Below, piece after piece: positions 34,039 through 41,638 of a DNA stretch of 64,000 nucleotides. The position numbers and the translations under genes are program-made. The notes under the pieces are model-generated. The model had not been told where the DNA came from. It was given only the letters and a program-made list of their open reading frames with translations, and ran no database searches. The first letter of the stretch is position 1, and each line of letters starts with the position of its first letter. Origin of the DNA: a virus; the IMG/VR virus record IMGVR_UViG_3300023210_003077, positions 90,020 to 154,019 of that record. One strand, 5' to 3'.

Positions 34039-34533
34039 ATGATTAAAAAATATAATCAATTTGTTAACGAAAGAGTAAACGAAGAGTTTGAATCAGAAGA
34101 AGAGTTTGATACAAACCAACAAGAACATGAATTAGCTATTCGTGACTTAGAACATGAATTCAAAGATTTAGAATCTGACGTTAAAGAAGCTCCCATTGAA
34201 GATTTAGAATCTGAAGAAATGGAAGAAGAAATGGAAGAAGAAGGTGGAGATGTTTATGCAAATAAACTACAAGAAGTTGCTGATAAATTAGGATCAGAGG
34301 TTACTAATGGTAAAGTAGAATATAATGGACAAAAGATAATTTTCCCATCAGAAACAGAGATGTTTCACGTTGGTAATAAAAAATTCAAAACGGCGGATGA
34401 AGTTGTTACTTTTATAGAAGGTGAATCAAACAAATTAGCTGATAAAGAATTTGATGAAATGGATGAGGATGAAAGATATGCTATGAAAGTAGGTGAATCT
34501 AAAAGTTATAAGAATACTAGAAAATTTAAGTAA
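34039..34533 (+). CDS. Acidic internal/core protein with MIKKYNQFVNERVNEE start motif
   Basis: The ATG at 34039 follows a GTG directly (34036) and is preferred. The 164-residue product has the best copy of the shared start motif, then a very acidic stretch (residues ~15-75, including EEMEEEMEEEGG), a small folded-looking part (KVEYNGQKIIFPSETEMF) and a basic end. An acidic, packaged prohead-core or internal protein is likely by analogy to T4 gp67 and the internal proteins. No homology was established. Confidence 0.6.
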   Translation: MIKKYNQFVNERVNEEFESEEEFDTNQQEHELAIRDLEHEFKDLESDVKEAPIEDLESEEMEEEMEEEGGDVYANKLQEVADKLGSEVTNGKVEYNGQKIIFPSETEMFHVGNKKFKTADEVVTFIEGESNKLADKEFDEMDEDERYAMKVGESKSYKNTRKFK

Positions 34534-34549
34534 TTAAAATAATAGATAC

Positions 34550-34582
34550 AAAAAAAGACCATCAAATTGATGGTCTTTTTTG
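34550..34582. terminator. Bidirectional terminator, AGACCATCAA/TTGATGGTCT stem
   Basis: A perfect 12-bp stem AAAGACCATCAA/TTGATGGTCTTT, A-flanked and T-flanked, between convergent genes. Confidence 0.85.
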
Positions 34583-34585
34583 TTT

Positions 34586-34897
34586 TTAAACTTGTTCTTC
34601 GTGACTTCCTTCCGGATCACCCTTTTTCTTTTCTTTCTGTATTTGAGTAACCATATACCCAGATATAGCAAACTCTATCCCAGCCCAGATAGCTAAGTCA
34701 GATGCAGTCATTGTAGAATGATTTTGTATCATGAAATACACCATCCCGAATTGACCAACTAAAAAAGCCATTCCAGATTCTAGTCTTTTCTTAGAAAAGA
34801 AAGATTTGTTTGTTGAATAAACATTTGTAAGCTCTTTAATAGCCCATTTAATGTTAGACCATCCAAAGAAAGTTTTTGGTAATTTAAATTTACGCAT
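34586..34897 (-). CDS. Small membrane protein with two predicted transmembrane segments
   Basis: A 103-residue protein. The N-terminal ~35 residues are basic and aromatic (MRKFKLPKTFFGW). Two hydrophobic segments follow, MAFLVGQFGMVYFMIQ (~43-58) and LAIWAGIEFAISGYMV (~68-83), then a charged tail with KEKKKGDPEGSHEEQV. The form fits a holin-like or membrane-modifying protein, but no family is recognised. It has its own promoter element (34920) and a terminator. Confidence 0.6.
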   Translation of the reverse strand: MRKFKLPKTFFGWSNIKWAIKELTNVYSTNKSFFSKKRLESGMAFLVGQFGMVYFMIQNHSTMTASDLAIWAGIEFAISGYMVTQIQKEKKKGDPEGSHEEQV

Positions 34898-34919
34898 AGT
34901 GGTTATTTTATTTTAGGTA

Positions 34920-34930
34920 TATATTAAACG
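34920..34930 (-). promoter_or_regulatory. TTTAATATATA promoter-type element
   Basis: Exact 11-mer 22 nt upstream of the membrane protein start, in its orientation. Confidence 0.5.
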
Positions 34931-34968
34931 AGGAAAATGAGAAAATTCAATATATAAATTGATAAAAT

Positions 34969-35442
34969 ATGAAAGTAATAAAAGTAATAAAATTCCTAGT
35001 AAAATCGGAACACCCACATTTTCTCTCAGTAGAAAAGAAAACATACAACAGATGGAAATTTTTAATAAAGTTGGTAGTCATTGTAAATAAGAACTATAAA
35101 TCTTGTGAGATATATAGGAAAAAATTCAAATATATGAAAGACTTTGTTGTGGTCGGACTAAAATATAGCGGTAAAAATGTTAAAAGAAGAACTAGCGGAT
35201 TCGCTAAAGATTTCATAAATAAAAACAAAGGTAGCCTTTGTTTATATTGTGAAGAAAAGTTAAGTTATGAAAACGCTACGGCGGATCATATAGTACCCAT
35301 ATCAGAAGGTGGTAATAATTGTCAAGTAAATCTAGTTGTTTGTTGTAAAGATTGTAATGCAGAAAGAGGAAATAAAGAATTTAAGTCATTTCTTTTTACT
35401 AAAAATAAAAAGTATATAAATAAAGGTAATATAATTATCTAA
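34969..35442 (+). CDS. HNH homing endonuclease
   Basis: A 157-residue protein. The HNH domain sits at 91-138: CLYC (C91, C94), ATADHIVPISEGGNN (D106-H107, the catalytic His), the NLVV Asn (N121), and CCKDCNAERGNKEF with the second Cys pair C126/C129. The N-terminal ~85 residues are basic and may bind DNA. Such free-standing genes are common mobile inserts in T4-like phages. It is next to another degraded zinc-containing fragment (35482-35679) and ~2 kb from the polymerase fragment, so the region is an insertion hotspot. Confidence 0.75.
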   Translation: MKVIKVIKFLVKSEHPHFLSVEKKTYNRWKFLIKLVVIVNKNYKSCEIYRKKFKYMKDFVVVGLKYSGKNVKRRTSGFAKDFINKNKGSLCLYCEEKLSYENATADHIVPISEGGNNCQVNLVVCCKDCNAERGNKEFKSFLFTKNKKYINKGNIII

Positions 35443-35481
35443 AGATATTTAAATTTCCTAATCCACTTTTTAGACCCACAA

Positions 35482-35679
35482 TCAAATATCCGATAATAAC
35501 CCCTTTCGTTCATTATAGAATGTTCTGTTTGGTTTGGAACAGGAGAATCCCAACTTAGAAAACTTGGTTTGTGTGTTATATTTTTTCTTACTTATTAACT
35601 TTTCATTCCCACAAAAATCACATATTCCTGTTATTAAAATACCAGATCCATCTTGTATTAATGTTGATGATACCTCTCT
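35482..35679 (-). pseudogene. Degenerate zinc-cluster fragment, endonuclease-like
   Basis: On the minus strand an open stretch without a start codon encodes GICDFCGNEKLISKKKYN followed by FSCSKPNRTFYNERKG. The CDFCG...CS arrangement with basic residues resembles the zinc-containing regions of HNH/NUMOD homing endonucleases. It stops at 35482 in mid-domain and has no promoter or start, so it is a relic. It occupies most of the 350-nt gap between the HNH gene and primase; the remainder of that gap shows nothing. Confidence 0.4.
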
Positions 35680-35791
35680 TTAATATTCAAATAATATGAG
35701 AGTGTTTTATTGGATATTTTTATTTGTATCAATTCATCTTTTATCATATATAAATAACTCAACTACCTGTATTAACACACACCATGCCAAT

Positions 35792-36988
35792 TCATAATCT
35801 ATTAAAATTATCAAATTTCTTGTTATAATCAGTTTCTCTTTCTACCCACTTACCTTTATTCATTTTAGGTATCCATTTAACATCAAGAACATCTGTGCTA
35901 AAATAATCAGGTAATTTAAGAGCCTTATAGGGATTTGGTACTAACTCAGCCAATTTATTTATATCTTTGACCTTAACTATTCTATGGAATAGCTTATATG
36001 GATCTGTCGAATTCTTTTTATCAACTATATCGTTTAATAATTTTCTCCACAAGAAGACAGAAAACCCATCATTCATTTTTTCTTCTGACTTATTAAAACC
36101 AGCTTCATCATTATCAAAGAAATATTGTATATCAAATCCATTATTCTCCAAAAATCTATAATCAGTATTTACACCAACCAAACCTATTGAATTTGGATAG
36201 AATAAAGAATCTAAATAACCCTCAAATACGGTTATTCTTTTTTCGAAGTTAACATTCAATATATTAAAATAGTATGATAATTTATTATAAATAACCATCT
36301 CACCCATATCTATATTAAGAGGCTCTTCTTTACCATGATTAACCCACTCTAATAGATTCTCATAATTGTATATCTTGAACATTCTTCGTCTACCACCTTT
36401 AAGGTTTCTGACTTGCATTCCAATTATCTTATCACCTCTTCTATTTAACATAGCTATTATCCACTCACTTTCGTTTTCGTTTTTGTGATACTTTGCTTGA
36501 TAAATATTTTTATGTAATTCGGGACCTATTCCTCTACCAATAAGGTACTTATAAATACCACCATTAACCTTAATAGGTTGGAAGTCATTTATGGGAGTTA
36601 TATCAGAAGCGAAAGCTGCTTCAAGATCTTCCATATCAATTAGATTATCAAATTGAGCATCTACAAACTCATTTTCGTAATCATTATAAGTCATGACACT
36701 ATCTAAGTGCTCAATCATTTCTAATTTCTTACCTGGATCAATTTGCTCATTGAAATCCCTACACATCTTGTCTAAGGTAGTCTTCTTATCACAGTTGAAG
36801 CAAATATAGAATAATCTATTGAAATAGAGATTGCCTCTCTTAGAATGTTTGTGACGGTGACTATCACCACAATAAGGACAAGCCATGTTAAGTCTATCGT
36901 GATAATCATTAAGACGACGCTTCTGTTTATGAGAAAACTCTTTATCAAGAATCTTCTGTATCATATTTTTTATATATCCCTTATCCAT
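35792..36988 (-). CDS. 61: DNA primase, gp61-like
   Basis: A 398-residue protein. Zinc-binding domain: CPYCGDSHRHKH (37-48) and CFNC (63-66). TOPRIM-type catalytic core: ITVFEGYLDSLF (252-263, acidic E256) and YFFDNDEAG (289-297) with the metal-binding Asp cluster. This order (Zn finger then TOPRIM) is that of bacterial DnaG and T4 gp61, which makes primers for lagging-strand synthesis. It is somewhat longer than gp61 (342 aa). The gp41 helicase partner was not seen in this window. Confidence 0.75.
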   Translation of the reverse strand: MDKGYIKNMIQKILDKEFSHKQKRRLNDYHDRLNMACPYCGDSHRHKHSKRGNLYFNRLFYICFNCDKKTTLDKMCRDFNEQIDPGKKLEMIEHLDSVMTYNDYENEFVDAQFDNLIDMEDLEAAFASDITPINDFQPIKVNGGIYKYLIGRGIGPELHKNIYQAKYHKNENESEWIIAMLNRRGDKIIGMQVRNLKGGRRRMFKIYNYENLLEWVNHGKEEPLNIDMGEMVIYNKLSYYFNILNVNFEKRITVFEGYLDSLFYPNSIGLVGVNTDYRFLENNGFDIQYFFDNDEAGFNKSEEKMNDGFSVFLWRKLLNDIVDKKNSTDPYKLFHRIVKVKDINKLAELVPNPYKALKLPDYFSTDVLDVKWIPKMNKGKWVERETDYNKKFDNFNRL

Positions 36989-37035
36989 TACATGATATAT
37001 TAGGAAAATAGAGTTAAGTTTATTATATTTGTTAC

Positions 37036-37272
37036 ATGATTAAATTAATGGAGATGTATTTAAATACAGAGCCCGTATCATTCGATGATATACCTGATGA
37101 TTGGCGTAAAAGCTTTACTGAGTTTATGTTTGGACAGGCTGGTCCAATTATTGATGGTGTTCATATGGCTTATAATCACGATTATAAACGTTGGTTTAAT
37201 GAAAATCAAAAAGCTATATTAAGAGATATTAAAATAGATGAAATTATAAAGCATAAAAAAAATCCTCATTAA
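37036..37272 (+). CDS. Hypothetical small protein
   Basis: A 78-residue protein (MIKLMEMYLNTEPVSFDDIP). A second Met at 37048 could also start it. It is Trp/Tyr-containing and charged, and no domain is recognised. It sits alone, divergent from primase, ending at a weak TCCTC/GAGGA hairpin. Confidence 0.5.
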   Translation: MIKLMEMYLNTEPVSFDDIPDDWRKSFTEFMFGQAGPIIDGVHMAYNHDYKRWFNENQKAILRDIKIDEIIKHKKNPH

Positions 37273-37285
37273 GAGGACTTTTAAT
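37256..37285. terminator. Weak bidirectional hairpin terminator
   Basis: TCCTC/GAGGA stem with A-rich and T-rich flanks between convergent genes; short and overlapping the end of the small plus-strand ORF. Confidence 0.45.
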
Positions 37286-37288
37286 TTT

Positions 37289-38356
37289 TTATTTCTTTTT
37301 AGGAAATTTCTTCTTTACTTTCTTTTTCCCTAAGATGTCTTTAGAAGTTTTAGCTAGATATTCAGATTGTCTTCTGAATTGGTTAGCAAAGTCATCTTGT
37401 CTTGTTTTATCATCCGTTGGATACAGTTTATTTGTCATATTATTAAATTGAGTGAATGCTAAAACAGATGATTCCATACCTGGGGTATCATTACCCTCTA
37501 TTAGATTCATTGTTCTAACTTTTTTGGTAACATCTTCTGGGTTTTTTGTATTTTTAACTACAAACTCAACAATATTAGGGAATTTTTCGTGATGTAAACT
37601 ATCAACTAAATCTTCAATATGTTTAACATTACCTAAATCATCATCAGAAAAACCAACTTTTGCTTCCATACCTAGGTTTTTAGCAAAGTCATTAATCTTA
37701 GTCTTGTAATCCATAAGAGCGTTTTCCTTTTCCTTTTCCGGATTCTCAGGAGAACCACCTCTAGAAGGAGCCGAAACACCAACTAAATCACATTGATCTA
37801 AATACTTCTTAACCAATTCATTCTTAGATGGATCACCTTTTAATATTTTCTCACCTTCAACTCTATCAAACATATACTCAAACTTTAATAAGTTATTATA
37901 CATATCATATACTTCGTCTTCGGTTAGAACATTATCAAGTATCCAATCAATACCTAATCTTATAGCCTCTGGTTCGTGACCCCTAGCGGTGATTATAGCA
38001 AATATTGACCCATTTGTCAAACATTCAATAAAATCATCCCAAGCCGGACCATAACTGTTACTAGCAATAGCTGCTTTAGTATCAATCAAAAAGGCTTCAA
38101 CCCCTCGAGGACCGCCATCTCTAAACTCAGAGAAAGCCTCATCAGGATCATTATTCAACATTCTATAATTCTCATCATTTCTGACATCAGCGAAATCAGA
38201 TGTTGAAACATTAATAGGTACCCAAGAGTCACCATCTTTTTTATCTAGGTGTATTACGGTTGGCATATTTAATATATTATCATCCCAATCAAACGCATAG
38301 TAAAGAAGGTAACTAGAATTTTTATTTTCTAGAAATTGATTAAACTTCTTAATCAT
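37289..38356 (-). CDS. HAD-fold phosphatase-like protein with MIKKFNQFLENKN start motif
   Basis: A 355-residue protein. After the shared start motif MIKKFNQFLEN comes a HAD-type motif I FDWDDNIL (22-29, Asp23 as nucleophile and Asp25). FAIITARGHE (~118) matches motif II/III with the Thr, and GFSDDDLGN (~240) gives the acidic motif IV. The final ~25 residues are Lys-rich (KKKVKKKFPKKK), which could bind DNA. Phosphatase on nucleotides or polynucleotide 3' ends is possible, as for T4 Pnk, but unproven. The acidic gene upstream (38365-38682) is probably co-transcribed. Confidence 0.6.
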   Translation of the reverse strand: MIKKFNQFLENKNSSYLLYYAFDWDDNILNMPTVIHLDKKDGDSWVPINVSTSDFADVRNDENYRMLNNDPDEAFSEFRDGGPRGVEAFLIDTKAAIASNSYGPAWDDFIECLTNGSIFAIITARGHEPEAIRLGIDWILDNVLTEDEVYDMYNNLLKFEYMFDRVEGEKILKGDPSKNELVKKYLDQCDLVGVSAPSRGGSPENPEKEKENALMDYKTKINDFAKNLGMEAKVGFSDDDLGNVKHIEDLVDSLHHEKFPNIVEFVVKNTKNPEDVTKKVRTMNLIEGNDTPGMESSVLAFTQFNNMTNKLYPTDDKTRQDDFANQFRRQSEYLAKTSKDILGKKKVKKKFPKKK

Positions 38357-38364
38357 TTTTATTT

Positions 38365-38682
38365 TTATTTTTTAGCGTTCTTATTAACAAATGATTGAAA
38401 AGACTCTAATTGAACCTCATCATCTTTTTCTTCAAGTTCACCTTCTTCAAAGTCACCTTCTTCAAAGTCACCTTCTTCTTGAGCTCCTCCTTCGAAGTCT
38501 CCAAATCCTTGAACTTCTTCTTGTCCTTGAACTTCTTCTTGTCCTTCTTCACCTTCAAATTCTTCTGTTTCAATCGTAAATTCTTCTACAACCTCATCAT
38601 CTTTTTCAGCTTTCACCATAATAAGGCCGTCTTTTTCTTCGACCTCAATTTCGTATCCAGCAATCTCAACTTTAGTTTTCAT
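38365..38682 (-). CDS. Strongly acidic low-complexity protein
   Basis: A 105-residue protein. Residues ~1-35 have a beta-like regular pattern (VEIAGYEIEVEEKDGLIMVKA). The rest is Glu/Gly/Gln-rich repeats (GDFEEGDFEEGELEE), and the end LESFQSFVNKNAKK looks like the shared start motif placed at the C-terminus. Acidic cores and head-associated scaffold proteins have this composition. It overlaps no neighbour, lies 8 nt upstream of the HAD-like gene, and has a promoter element at 38703. Confidence 0.5.
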   Translation of the reverse strand: MKTKVEIAGYEIEVEEKDGLIMVKAEKDDEVVEEFTIETEEFEGEEGQEEVQGQEEVQGFGDFEGGAQEEGDFEEGDFEEGELEEKDDEVQLESFQSFVNKNAKK

Positions 38683-38702
38683 ATTATATTATTATTTTTT
38701 AT

Positions 38703-38713
38703 TATATATTAAA
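38703..38713 (-). promoter_or_regulatory. TTTAATATATA promoter-type element
   Basis: Exact 11-mer 20 nt upstream of the acidic protein start, in its orientation. Confidence 0.5.
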
Positions 38714-38790
38714 AATATAAAGCCACTTTACATACAATTTTACTAAACATTCACAACATTATAACATAAAACAAAAAAATAACTTTGATA

Positions 38791-39456
38791 ATGAATAACG
38801 ACAAAGATTTACAAAAATATCTACGTAGTAATAAAATAGGATCTAATTATAGTGATGACTACTTCAAGCAGATACAGAAAAATAATAACACACCAAACAT
38901 ATTAAGTAATAATGAAATACCAGTAGATGTATTCTCTAAATTATTAGATGATAGAATAATATTTCTTTCAACACAAATAGATGATTATGTATGTAACATA
39001 ATAAAAGCTCAACTTCTATACTTAGAATCCCAAAGTGATGAAGATATATCTATATACATAGATACGGCAGGAGGTTCAGTTTATTCCGGATTAGGATTAT
39101 TGGATGTTATGGAGTTTGTTAAACCTGATATAATTACGGTTAATACCGGGTTAGCTGCTTCCATGGGAGCTATTATATTATGTTCTGGGACAAAAGGTAA
39201 AAGAAAATCACTAAAAAGAAGTAGAACTATGATACACCAACCACTTGGTGGTGGGTGGGCACAACAAGCATCTGATATAGAAATTGAAGCAAAACAAATT
39301 AACTCACTTAAAAAAGAATTATATGAGATAATATCAGATAGAACTGGTCAAACATATGATAGAGTTTATAAAGATGGTGATAGAGACTATTGGATGTCGG
39401 CCGCTGATTCTAAGAAATATGGTATGATAGATGAAATTTTAACAAAAAGGAAATAA
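38791..39456 (+). CDS. clpP: ClpP-like serine protease
   Basis: Start at the ATG 38791 (a TTG two codons upstream is also possible); 221 residues. ClpP landmarks: YIDTAGGSVYSGLGLLD (~89-105, oxyanion region), NTGLAASMGA (Ser124 nucleophile) and RTMIHQPLGGG (His149). The catalytic Asp probably lies near ~170-180 before YWMSAADSKKYGMIDEI. ClpP-family enzymes in phages act as head-maturation proteases or as modified cellular proteases. No ATPase partner is nearby. It may process the internal proteins with the shared motif, or work with a host Clp ATPase; this is inference. Confidence 0.82.
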   Translation: MNNDKDLQKYLRSNKIGSNYSDDYFKQIQKNNNTPNILSNNEIPVDVFSKLLDDRIIFLSTQIDDYVCNIIKAQLLYLESQSDEDISIYIDTAGGSVYSGLGLLDVMEFVKPDIITVNTGLAASMGAIILCSGTKGKRKSLKRSRTMIHQPLGGGWAQQASDIEIEAKQINSLKKELYEIISDRTGQTYDRVYKDGDRDYWMSAADSKKYGMIDEILTKRK

Positions 39457-39468
39457 AATATTAAGAAT

Positions 39469-39501
39469 AAAAAAACCCACTCATATTTGAGTGGGTTTTT
39501 T
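39469..39501. terminator. Bidirectional terminator, CCCACTC/GAGTGGG stem
   Basis: Stem CCCACTCA/TGAGTGGG with A6 and T6 flanks, between clpP and the convergent Lys-rich gene. Confidence 0.85.
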
Positions 39502-39518
39502 GTTAAAAATCAATTAAT

Positions 39519-39893
39519 TTAATCCTTTTTAGCAGTTGACTTTCTAGGAGCTCTCTTCTTAGTAGATTCCTTTTTAACCGTTGACTTTTTATTAGTCGAT
39601 TCCTTTTTAACTTTAGGAGTTGACTTTTTATTAGTCGATTTCTTAGTATCTGACTTTTTAACCGTTGACTTTTTACTCACTGGTTTTTTAACCTTAGCTT
39701 TGATATCCTTAGCTGTTACAGGCTTTTCAACTTTAGACTTGTCCTTTGTTGATTTAGCCTTTACGATTGGTTTAGCCTTTACGATTGGTTTAGTAACTTC
39801 TTTAACAGCTTCTATTTTAACTTCAGCCTTAACAACAACTTGTGTAGTTTTTTTACCAAACAATCTCTTAAAAAAAGATATTATACTTTTCAT
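39519..39893 (-). CDS. Histone H1-like lysine-rich protein
   Basis: A 124-residue protein, extremely basic. After a helix (MKSIISFFKRLFGKK) nearly all residues are Lys, Ser, Thr, Val, Pro and Ala in repeats of the form KKSTVKKxxTKKS. Such sequences bind DNA or neutralise packaged DNA, or act as nucleoid-associated proteins. It lies next to ClpP and the acidic protein; opposite charges suggest a core or condensation role, but this is unproven. Its composition is unlike the neighbours, so the frame is clear. Confidence 0.6.
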   Translation of the reverse strand: MKSIISFFKRLFGKKTTQVVVKAEVKIEAVKEVTKPIVKAKPIVKAKSTKDKSKVEKPVTAKDIKAKVKKPVSKKSTVKKSDTKKSTNKKSTPKVKKESTNKKSTVKKESTKKRAPRKSTAKKD

Positions 39894-40002
39894 GATTTTA
39901 AATTATTTTTTATTATATATTCATATTTTTTCCCTCCCTCTGTAAAAAACCTCGAAAAAACCCAAAATAAACAAAGATTACTTTTTTATATATAAACATG
40001 AG

Positions 40003-41607
40003 ATGAAGTTTAGATATGATAAAGAAACAGAAGAAATTGTCGTAAGTGAAGCTACGAGAATCGAATACCACCAAATGGATTTGTGGTTATCTAGACACGT
40101 TAAAGGTTATCGATATATGCCAGCATTCAAGATGGGTGTTTGGAATGGACAACAATCATATTTTAAGGACGGTAGAATAAACATCGGTCTTTGGAAAGAA
40201 GCTTTGAAAGGTTGTAAAGAAATCGGAGCACCTTTTATATTAGAAAATAAAGAAGATTTCCCATTAAATAGAGATGTTACCTTAGAAAAAGTTCATGATT
40301 TTTGTAAAGAATTTTTTAAAGAACATAAAGTTAAGAAAAAAGATGGTACTTGGATACCATTTATACCTTATGACCACCAAGTTGAATCAGCTTACAAAAT
40401 ATTAAAGAATAGATATTGTATGGCTGAGGTTGCTACATCAGGTGGTAAATCATTAATCATATCAATTGTTATGTTTTATACACTTAAACATACTCCTAAA
40501 GCTAAATTTCTAATAATAGTACCATCGATAACATTAGTTACTCAATTTTATGATAATATTGTAGAATATAACCATGGTGTTAATAATTTAATAGAAATGG
40601 ATGATAAAAAGATAGACCATATAGAAGGAACTCATGTACCCTTTGATTTAAGGGTTGAGGAAGTTATGTCAGAAAGACCAAGAAAACACACAGGTACACA
40701 AGATGCTAATATTTATATCGGAACTTATCAATCATTAGAAAAATGGCCGAAAGAATTCTTTGACCAATTTCACACAGTTGTTACTGATGAGGCACATGGA
40801 GCTAAAGCAAAAACGATGTTAAGTATATTAAAGAGAACGTTTGGTAAAGCATATTCAAGGTTTGGTGTATCTGGTACATTCCCTGAGGATGATACTTGTG
40901 AAATACTAACAATACAATCAGTTTTAGGTCCTAAGATAACAGAAGTTTCTGCTGATGAATTAAAGAAGAAGGGTATAATATCAGCTATGGAAATAAAGGC
41001 TGTCATTATGAATCATAATGACTTAGAATTCGCAGATAGAATGGAACAAATAAGGAAAGGTGGTTATGGTAAAGAAGCTTTTCAAATAGAAAAGGAATAT
41101 ATTCATGTTTCGGATAAAAGATTAGACTTTATCAAGAAGATAGTTGATAAATGTGAATCAAATACACTTTTATTATTTCACACGATTGAATATGGTCAAA
41201 AGATAATGAATAAATTATCAGAGGAATTACCAGATAAAGAATTTTATTATATTGATGGTGGTGTATCGGGTAAAAAGAGGGAAGTTATTAAGAAACAAAT
41301 GGAGGAAACTGATGGTAAAGTTAGAGTATTAGTTGCTTCTTATGGTACACTATCAACTGGTGTATCTATTAATGCTATATTTAATGTGATATTTGTAGAT
41401 TCTTTCAAATCAGAGCAAATTATAATACAATCAATTGGTAGAGCCTTACGTTTACACACGGATAAGACAAAGGCTATGATATTTGACTTAGTAGATGTTT
41501 TTGATCCGAAGAATATGAATAATATATTATATAGACATTTCAAAGAGAGAGCACGTATGTATGATAAACGAAAATACCCATATAAAACAATTAAAATAAA
41601 CTTATAG
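40003..41607 (+). CDS. uvsW: UvsW-type DNA helicase
   Basis: A 534-residue superfamily 2 helicase. Motifs: ATSGGKS (144-150, Walker A), IIVPSITLV (~171, motif Ia), TDEAH (261-265, Walker B), GVSGTF (~286, motif III), and IIIQSIGRALR near the C-terminus (motif VI). T4 UvsW unwinds branched and R-loop DNA, moving replication from origin to recombination mode. The N-terminal ~120 residues (LSRHVKGYRYMPAFKMGVWNG) match the double-stranded DNA-binding part of UvsW. It has no signal peptide and is complete. Downstream, the hub cassette begins after 31 nt. Confidence 0.85.
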   Translation: MKFRYDKETEEIVVSEATRIEYHQMDLWLSRHVKGYRYMPAFKMGVWNGQQSYFKDGRINIGLWKEALKGCKEIGAPFILENKEDFPLNRDVTLEKVHDFCKEFFKEHKVKKKDGTWIPFIPYDHQVESAYKILKNRYCMAEVATSGGKSLIISIVMFYTLKHTPKAKFLIIVPSITLVTQFYDNIVEYNHGVNNLIEMDDKKIDHIEGTHVPFDLRVEEVMSERPRKHTGTQDANIYIGTYQSLEKWPKEFFDQFHTVVTDEAHGAKAKTMLSILKRTFGKAYSRFGVSGTFPEDDTCEILTIQSVLGPKITEVSADELKKKGIISAMEIKAVIMNHNDLEFADRMEQIRKGGYGKEAFQIEKEYIHVSDKRLDFIKKIVDKCESNTLLLFHTIEYGQKIMNKLSEELPDKEFYYIDGGVSGKKREVIKKQMEETDGKVRVLVASYGTLSTGVSINAIFNVIFVDSFKSEQIIIQSIGRALRLHTDKTKAMIFDLVDVFDPKNMNNILYRHFKERARMYDKRKYPYKTIKINL

Positions 41608-41638
41608 GACAGAAGATGTGATGGCAAATATATAGTTC

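Noticed and set aside
38391-38712. Plus-strand Leu/Phe-rich ORFs opposite the acidic gene (apparent membrane proteins)
   Set aside because: They are the reverse complement of Glu-rich codon repeats (GAA gives TTC), a known artefact.
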